The translations under genes and the position numbers were made by a program. The notes beneath the pieces were generated by a model. That model worked only from the letters and a program-made list of their open reading frames with translations. It was not told the origin of the DNA and made no database searches. 64,000 bases of DNA. Source: Bacillota bacterium (lineage in GTDB: Bacteria; Bacillota; Clostridia; Oscillospirales; Acutalibacteraceae). Shown piece after piece: positions 59,335 through 64,000 of this stretch; the stretch's first letter is position 1; each line of letters begins with the position of its first letter. The stretch lies in the NCBI GenBank assembly GCA_023416955.1, contig JAEZGM010000042.1:133758-197757 (forward strand), written 5' to 3'.

Positions 59335-60702
59335 TTGAAAAGTAAACGTATTTGTGCTTTGATTAGCGCTTTGGCGCTGGTTACAGGCGTATTCACAGGC
59401 TGCTCAGGTTCAACGTCAAGCTCAGGCGCCGCTTCGGCAGCGAACGGTCCAAAACAGGTTACGCTGACAGTGGCCTATCAGGTTTCCGGCACTACCGACC
59501 CGATCGGAGATTGGCTGAAAGAGTTGATTAAAGACTACAAGACAGCAAACCCCAACGTCACGATTAACCCGGCACCTATTACGGCGGACGAAAACACATA
59601 CTATACCAAGCTTGATTTAATGATGAAGTCCGGAACTTCCAGCCCGGATATCGTGAATGAAGATACTTTCTTAATCAGTTCCGACGCGGCGGCCGGCTAC
59701 CTTGAGCCGATTACCGATGCGATGAACAGCTGGGATGAATGGTCACAGGTTACCGCGAACGTGAAGAAGGGCGTCACCATTGACGGCAAAGTTTACGGTA
59801 TTCCTAGTAGCACGGATTCCAGAGGAATCTGGTATAATAAAGAGCTGTTCAAGAAAGCCGGCCTTCCTGCAGAATGGACTCCGAAAACATGGGACGATAT
59901 TCTGTCGGCAAGTAAAACAATCAAGGAAAAACTGGACGGCGTAACCCCGTTCGTAATGTACAATGGCAAGGCGATCGGCGAAGGTACCTCAATGCAGTGC
60001 TATGAAATGCTGCTGTACGGTACAGGCGAAACGCTGCTGGACAACAGCGGAAAATGGATTGTGGGCAGCCCGAATATTCTTTCCACATTGAAATTTATCG
60101 ACACAATGAACCGCAGCGGCTACGGAGCCGGCACTGCGATGGTCACAAACGGCCAGGAAGGAAGCATTGTTGCCAACCAGCTGATCCCGCAGGGCAAGGT
60201 TGCGATGCTGCTTGACGGCTACTGGGCTTCCGGCGCGTGGAAGACCGCAATGAAGGATTACCAGGACACGATGGGCTTTGTGCCGATGCCGACACAGAAG
60301 GGCCAGGAACCCGGCTCCATCACGATGTCCGGCGGCTGGGCGTGGTCTTTGACCAAGAACTCCGCCAACAAAGACGCGGCGACTGCGTTTATGAAGTATA
60401 TGAGCAATAAAGAAAACCTTGAGAAACTGGTACTGGCGCAGGGCAACCTTTCTCCCCGTTCCGATATTGCCAGCGACTCCAAATATATTGATAGCAACCC
60501 GTTCAACAAAGTTGCGACTGAATTCCTGAAAAATGCTCAGTTCAGACCGACCGATCCGAACTATTCCTCCGTTTCCACTGCAATTCAGACAATGATTGAA
60601 GCGGTGGCTACCGGCTCTGCTACACCGGAGGCGGCAATGGAAAGCTACGCAAACGATGTAAAGCGTATCGTCGGCGCCGACAAAACCACCACGATTCAGT
60701 AA
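59335..60702 (+). CDS. Sugar ABC transporter substrate-binding lipoprotein
   Basis: 455 residues. Lipoprotein signal with Cys23 (VFTGCSGS). Extracellular solute-binding protein family 1: VYGIPSSTDSRGIWYNKELFKKAG and SGGWAWSLTKNSANKDAATAFMKYM are typical. TTG start at 59335 with GGAGGAGG upstream. Its place between the regulator and two permeases suggests uptake of manno-oligosaccharides. No ATPase gene is in this operon; a shared MsmK-type ATPase is likely. Confidence 0.92.
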   Translation: MKSKRICALISALALVTGVFTGCSGSTSSSGAASAANGPKQVTLTVAYQVSGTTDPIGDWLKELIKDYKTANPNVTINPAPITADENTYYTKLDLMMKSGTSSPDIVNEDTFLISSDAAAGYLEPITDAMNSWDEWSQVTANVKKGVTIDGKVYGIPSSTDSRGIWYNKELFKKAGLPAEWTPKTWDDILSASKTIKEKLDGVTPFVMYNGKAIGEGTSMQCYEMLLYGTGETLLDNSGKWIVGSPNILSTLKFIDTMNRSGYGAGTAMVTNGQEGSIVANQLIPQGKVAMLLDGYWASGAWKTAMKDYQDTMGFVPMPTQKGQEPGSITMSGGWAWSLTKNSANKDAATAFMKYMSNKENLEKLVLAQGNLSPRSDIASDSKYIDSNPFNKVATEFLKNAQFRPTDPNYSSVSTAIQTMIEAVATGSATPEAAMESYANDVKRIVGADKTTTIQ

Positions 60703-60723
60703 CTCACATACTTAATTATGACA

Positions 60724-60775
60724 GACGTGCTGAAAAGGGCCAAATTCTCTGAATTTTCAGCACGTCCTGTTTTTA
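60724..60775 (+). terminator. Attenuating hairpin after the binding-protein gene
   Basis: GACGTGCTGAAAA (60724-60736) pairs perfectly with TTTTCAGCACGTC (60754-60766), then CTGTTTTTATT. It would lower permease expression relative to the binding protein. Confidence 0.78.
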
Positions 60776-60806
60776 TTATTCATGAATTACGGAAGGAAGC
60801 AAATTG

Positions 60807-61700
60807 ATGGATATGACCAATTCGGAAACATTAAAAAACAAAAAAAGTCCATTAAAAAAATACCTGTTCCTTTTCCCATCAGCCCTGTTAATTCTCATTT
60901 TCTTTATTTTCCCTATTATGCTGACTGTATTTTTTTCATTCACAAACAGCAGGCTTACCGGCCCTGGCTCGGACAGCCTTCAGTTTATCGGGTTTGAAAA
61001 CTACATACAAATGTTCCGGGATTCGGAAGTCGCTATCAGTATAGTCAACACCATTATCTTTTTACTCGGCGCGCTGATCGGTCAGCAGGCCCTTGGGTTC
61101 CTGATCGCATTTCTAATGAAGAAGAGAAACAAGGTTGTCCGCAGAATCGTCGGCTCACTCGTGCTGATCGGATGGATCATGCCTGAAATCATTGTTGCCT
61201 TCTGCATGATGACGTTTTTTGGGCAAAATGCTACAATGGACTCCATTGCAGGCTTTTTTGGAGTGCACGGGGTTGCATGGCTTTATCAGTACCCCATGGC
61301 GTGTGTAATCGTTGCCAACATCTGGCATGGCACGGCGTTTTCCATGCTGATGTTCCAGGCGGCGCTGGATGACGTTCCGAAAGAGATTGAAGAGGCGGCT
61401 GTCGTGGATGGCGCAAGCGGCTTCGTCATTCTGACCCAGATCGTAATTCCTCACATTAAAGGAGCAATCGCCACCAACACCATGCTGAATACACTGTCAA
61501 CGCTGGGCGTTTTCGGTCTGATCTATACCATGACAGGCGGAGGCCCCGGCACAAAGAGCTCAACTCTCCCGGTGTTTATGTACAACGAGGCCTTTATCAA
61601 CTACCAGATTGGCTACGGTACGGCGATTTCTATGATTCTGCTTATTATTGGAGTCATCTTGAGCTTCTTCTATGTAAAGACCATGAAATTAGAAAATTAA
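60807..61700 (+). CDS. Sugar ABC transporter permease (MalF/UgpA type)
   Basis: 297 residues, six membrane segments. The coupling motif EIEEAAVVDGASGFVILTQIVIPHI is the EAA loop of carbohydrate permeases. ATG at 60807 has GGAAGG upstream; a TTG one codon earlier is also open. It pairs with the next permease. Confidence 0.93.
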   Translation: MDMTNSETLKNKKSPLKKYLFLFPSALLILIFFIFPIMLTVFFSFTNSRLTGPGSDSLQFIGFENYIQMFRDSEVAISIVNTIIFLLGALIGQQALGFLIAFLMKKRNKVVRRIVGSLVLIGWIMPEIIVAFCMMTFFGQNATMDSIAGFFGVHGVAWLYQYPMACVIVANIWHGTAFSMLMFQAALDDVPKEIEEAAVVDGASGFVILTQIVIPHIKGAIATNTMLNTLSTLGVFGLIYTMTGGGPGTKSSTLPVFMYNEAFINYQIGYGTAISMILLIIGVILSFFYVKTMKLEN

Positions 61701-61713
61701 AAGGAGCGCCATC

Positions 61714-62550
61714 ATGAAACTTTCACGCAGATACTTTTTTACTGATAAAGTGATTCCTTATACTATATTGTTCATCATCGGGGCGGTGTTCCTGCTGCCG
61801 CTGATCTGGGTTGTTCTGGCTTCCATCGATCCGAACGCCAGCGTTATGCTCAGCCTGCCGGCGAAGCCCACGCTGGAAAACTATGCGTCCGTAATCGCGA
61901 AGGATGACAACCGCAGAGCCTTTGGAATCGGCCTTGTCATTTCACTCGCGGAAACGCTTTTGGTCATTCTGTGCACCTGCCTCGCGGCATATCCCCTTTC
62001 CAGATATCAGATGCGGCACAAAAGACTGTTGATGTATTCGCTGCTGTTTATGACCTCTCTGCCGATCACCGCCGTTATGGTGCCTGTTTACGAGGAATTT
62101 GTCGCGTTGAGACTGTATGACAATCTGTTTGGCGTCATTCTGTTCATGACGGCTTCGGCTCTGCCTTACGGTATCTGGATGATGAAAAACTTTATGGATT
62201 CCATTCCGGTTGAACTGGAAGAAGCGGCCTGGGTGGACGGCGCAACCCCGTTCGTGAGCCTTGTTAAAGTCATTCTCCCGCTCATGATGCCGGGCATCTG
62301 CACCGTGGCGATCTTTACCTTCTCCGGAAGCTGGGGCAATTTCTTTGTTCCGTTTATTTTGCTGACGACCGCACAGAAGCTGCCTGCCTCTGTACAGCTG
62401 TACCAGTTCTTCGGCCAGCATGGACTCATTGCATACGGCCCGCTCGCTGCCTACTCTATTTTGTACGCATTCCCCTCCGTAATTCTGTATCTGCTTTCTC
62501 AGAGCTTTATGTCCAAAGGGTTCTCCATGCAGGGAGCCACAAAAGGCTGA
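61714..62550 (+). CDS. Sugar ABC transporter permease (MalG/UgpE type)
   Basis: 278 residues, six membrane segments. EAA loop ELEEAAWVDGATPFVSLVKVILPLMMPG. AAGGAG precedes the ATG, 13 bases after the first permease. It completes the transmembrane part of the importer. Confidence 0.93.
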   Translation: MKLSRRYFFTDKVIPYTILFIIGAVFLLPLIWVVLASIDPNASVMLSLPAKPTLENYASVIAKDDNRRAFGIGLVISLAETLLVILCTCLAAYPLSRYQMRHKRLLMYSLLFMTSLPITAVMVPVYEEFVALRLYDNLFGVILFMTASALPYGIWMMKNFMDSIPVELEEAAWVDGATPFVSLVKVILPLMMPGICTVAIFTFSGSWGNFFVPFILLTTAQKLPASVQLYQFFGQHGLIAYGPLAAYSILYAFPSVILYLLSQSFMSKGFSMQGATKG

Positions 62551-62744
62551 TTTTCGCAAATTTTCTCTTTCATTGGCAGGAAATCCATCGCATACGAACG
62601 GAAAGCCCCATACACCTGAGGGCTATATTTACCGTCGAGGGTAACAGACATTACAGAAAATCCTCTATTGCAGGGGTGCAGTCTGTAATACTGTCAGAAT
62701 GCGCTTTGGGGCAAGGAAGAATCTTTCCTATATAATAAGTATAA

Positions 62745-62838
62745 GGCAAAGGCCCCGGTATCTGCGTGCGAGCAGAAGGACGCTCTCTGTCTATTGATGA
62801 CGTATACCCCGCGGATTTTTCGGAACAGGCCAAATAAG
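62745..62838 (+). pseudogene. Possible relic of a sigma-fusion-like gene
   Basis: An open stretch between stops ends in the residues DVYPADFSEQAK. The sigma-like fusion protein has VYSADFLEQAN in its extracytoplasmic domain, and the DNA is also alike (GTATACCCCGCGGATTTTTC here against GTATATTCCGCGGACTTTCT). The match is short (about 35 bases), and the rest has decayed. Confidence 0.35.
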
Positions 62839-62887
62839 CGGGATTCAGATTAAGGAATCGATAGTAATATAGTAACATATATAGTAT

Positions 62888-62990
62888 ATAGTCAGTCCAC
62901 TTTAGAAAGCATCCAAGAAACAAGTGTAAAATTTTTGATCTATGGATTTTACGCTTGGAGATTGGTTCTGTTCTCAAATTAGCTGACTAT
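62888..62990. repeat. Family A palindromic repeat, long copy (A4)
   Basis: 103 bp. Ends ATAGTCAG and CTGACTAT. On the reverse strand it reads as the short A elements but with an extra central hairpin AAGCGTAAAATCCATAGATC to GTAAAATTTTTG, the same insert that is seen in A3 and A5. Confidence 0.85.
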
Positions 62991-62992
62991 AG

Positions 62993-63026
62993 AATGCGCC
63001 GGGTGAATCAAATCGCCCGGCGCATG
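62993..63026 (-). terminator. Conserved GC hairpin, second copy, after sleB
   Basis: ATGCGCCGGG pairs with CCCGGCGCAT around TGAATCAAATCG. Compared with 51686-51721, one A:T pair is replaced by G:C on both sides, so the stem is kept. It lies 12 bases past the sleB stop on the minus strand. Confidence 0.65.
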
Positions 63027-63037
63027 TGTTATAGTTA

Positions 63038-63730
63038 TTAAGAACAAAAGCGATGATCGCCGATGACCGTAAGCACGGGGCGCGAAAGAATCCACTTGCT
63101 GGTGCTCTTGGCGGGATTATAATAGTAAATAGCACCGCCGGACGGATCCCATCCGTTAATGGCGTCGCGCGCGGCCTTATATGCCGAGTCGGCGATGGGT
63201 GCGTAGATTCCGCCGTCCGTCATGCAGCTGAATGCGCCGGGTTGGTACACAACGCCCGCCAGCGAGTTCGGGAACGACGGGTTTTGAATTCGGTTCAAAA
63301 TAACCGCAGCGACAGCAACCTGCCCTTTATAGGGCTCTCCGCGCGCTTCTGCGGAAGTCACCTGGGCAAGCAGGGAAACATCCTTGCTGCTGAAACCGCC
63401 CACCCCTCCGGCAGAACTGCCCCCGCTTGAACCGATTCCGAGTGCGGAGAGCGTTTTGGGTCCGGCAACGCCGTCAGCCGTCAATCCGTTCGCGCGCTGA
63501 AAGCGTAAAACCGCGTCCTTCGTCTGAGAGCCGAAGATGCTGTCCACCTTACCATTATAGAAACCGAGATTCTTCAGCTTGGTTTGCACCTGCTTGACCT
63601 CGGTACCCTGTGAGCCGACCTTTGAAAGCGTTTCTATAGACGGGCCTAGATTTGTCACGATTGCAATCATCAGAACATTGATTAAAACGACAACCAGAAT
63701 ACTCCAGAAATACTTGAATTTCTTATTCAT
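63038..63730 (-). CDS. sleB: Spore cortex-lytic enzyme SleB
   Basis: 230 residues. N-terminal signal/anchor (about 8-30), peptidoglycan-binding domain (about 35-98, VKQVQTKLKNLGFYNGKVDS and FQRANGLTADGVAGPKTL), Gly/Ser linker, and the hydrolase_2 domain (about 117-230) with catalytic Glu in TSAEARGEPYKGQVAVAAVI. SleB is a lytic transglycosylase that degrades spore cortex at germination, so the host forms endospores. GGGGTGA precedes the ATG. No ypeB partner is visible. Confidence 0.92.
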   Translation of the reverse strand: MNKKFKYFWSILVVVLINVLMIAIVTNLGPSIETLSKVGSQGTEVKQVQTKLKNLGFYNGKVDSIFGSQTKDAVLRFQRANGLTADGVAGPKTLSALGIGSSGGSSAGGVGGFSSKDVSLLAQVTSAEARGEPYKGQVAVAAVILNRIQNPSFPNSLAGVVYQPGAFSCMTDGGIYAPIADSAYKAARDAINGWDPSGGAIYYYNPAKSTSKWILSRPVLTVIGDHRFCS

Positions 63731-63903
63731 GTGATCACCCCGCTTTCATTTTTTCCAAAGCAGTACGATTTATCCCAGTTATGATAAAAAAAGGAAAAGT
63801 TCTAAGAAACTGCATCAGAATGGGAAAAACCAGCCGATTTTTGTCGATAAAAGCCCAGACAAAAAGAAAAATCAAAAAAAACGGAAAAAGATTGCGAAAA
63901 AGT

Positions 63904-63933
63904 GTTGACATACGGGTATGCATTTGGTATTAT
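63904..63933 (+). promoter_or_regulatory. Promoter pointing out of the window
   Basis: TTGACA (63905-63910), 17-base spacer, TATTAT (63928-63933). The gene it drives lies beyond the right edge. No coding sequence is seen from 63731 to 64000; short frames on both strands lack ribosome-binding sites. Confidence 0.65.
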
Positions 63934-64000
63934 AGTCAAGCGCCTTACGGAAAGGCAAACGAAAAGAACGAAACGAAAGCTTCGTGAAAATCGAAAAAGC

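Larger units (their letters stand above)
62551..63037. other. Intergenic region between the sugar operon and sleB
   Basis: 487 bases. It holds a relic of coding sequence (about 62790-62837), family A repeat A4 and the GC hairpin at 62993-63026. No intact gene is supported. Confidence 0.6.

Noticed and set aside
62651..62977. 108-codon frame on the minus strand
   Set aside because: It runs through the A4 repeat and the relic sequence, and has no ribosome-binding site or recognisable domain.
63781..63987. 68-codon Lys/Arg-rich frame near the right edge
   Set aside because: No ribosome-binding site, and the frame contains the outward promoter at 63904-63933.
1..64000. CRISPR arrays, insertion-sequence transposases, prophage genes and rRNA operons
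   Set aside because: None was seen: no regularly spaced repeats, no transposase or integrase motif and no rRNA sequence.

Overview
The window is the chromosomal replication-origin region of a low-to-middle GC, endospore-forming Firmicute. Gene order follows the Bacillus/Clostridium origin plan. Leftward from the dnaA region run dnaA, dnaN, an S4-domain gene, recF, remB, gyrB and gyrA. Rightward run rpmH, rnpA, yidD, yidC, jag, mnmE, mnmG, rsmG, noc, parA, parB and serS. Spore-lytic sleB, lipoproteins with Ser/Ala-rich linkers, zinc-ribbon membrane proteins, a FatA/FatB-type thioesterase and the GyrB variant PLWGK suggest a member of the Clostridia, probably Oscillospiraceae (Ruminococcaceae). 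The family is an inference; no database search was possible.

Layout. 1-1.9 kb: end of a type IV pilus operon finishing with pilT. 2-4 kb: a GNAT acetyltransferase and a CLC antiporter with fluoride-clade motifs. 4.1-9.0 kb: a leftward Gld-type ABC transporter operon (ATPase, permease, GldG-like protein, DUF4340 protein). 9.4-10.5 kb: a DUF1015-like gene. 10.7-24.4 kb: the long leftward replication block, in which three YcxB-like membrane proteins sit between gyrB and gyrA and two zinc-ribbon membrane proteins sit between remB and gyrB. 22.4-24.75 kb: AT-rich dnaN-dnaA and dnaA-rpmH intergenic regions, the probable oriC. 24.75-37 kb: the rightward ribosome/RNA/segregation block with two parS-like sites, then guaB, three tRNA genes and gap.

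40.5-43.4 kb holds pstS-pstC-pstA behind a Pho-box-like repeat, with no pstB or phoU. 43.5-46.9 kb is the most interesting accessory locus: a c-di-GMP-I (GEMM-I) riboswitch with its own terminator controls a leftward operon of a STAS-like protein, a ketoacyl-synthase-III-like enzyme lacking the usual His and Asn, and an acyl-CoA ligase. 47-51.7 kb has small lipoproteins, a secreted GH25 lysozyme with a BIG2 domain, and a single protein that joins an ECF-sigma-like half to a membrane anti-sigma-like half. 51.9-62.6 kb is a mannan-use locus: secreted GH76 endo-mannanase with carbohydrate-binding modules, GH38 alpha-mannosidase, a GntR/LacI-type regulator and a sugar ABC transporter, linked by copies of a TTGATATATCAA-type palindrome. 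The window ends with sleB.

Two families of short palindromic, MITE-like repeats are scattered through intergenic spaces. Family A is 69 or about 103 bp with ATAGTCAG ends and has five copies. Family B is about 90-96 bp with AGGTAA/TTACCT ends and has four full copies plus one short form. The short B copy is nested inside an A copy just upstream of parA. One A copy encodes the C-terminus of the GNAT protein and one B copy lies in the candidate origin.
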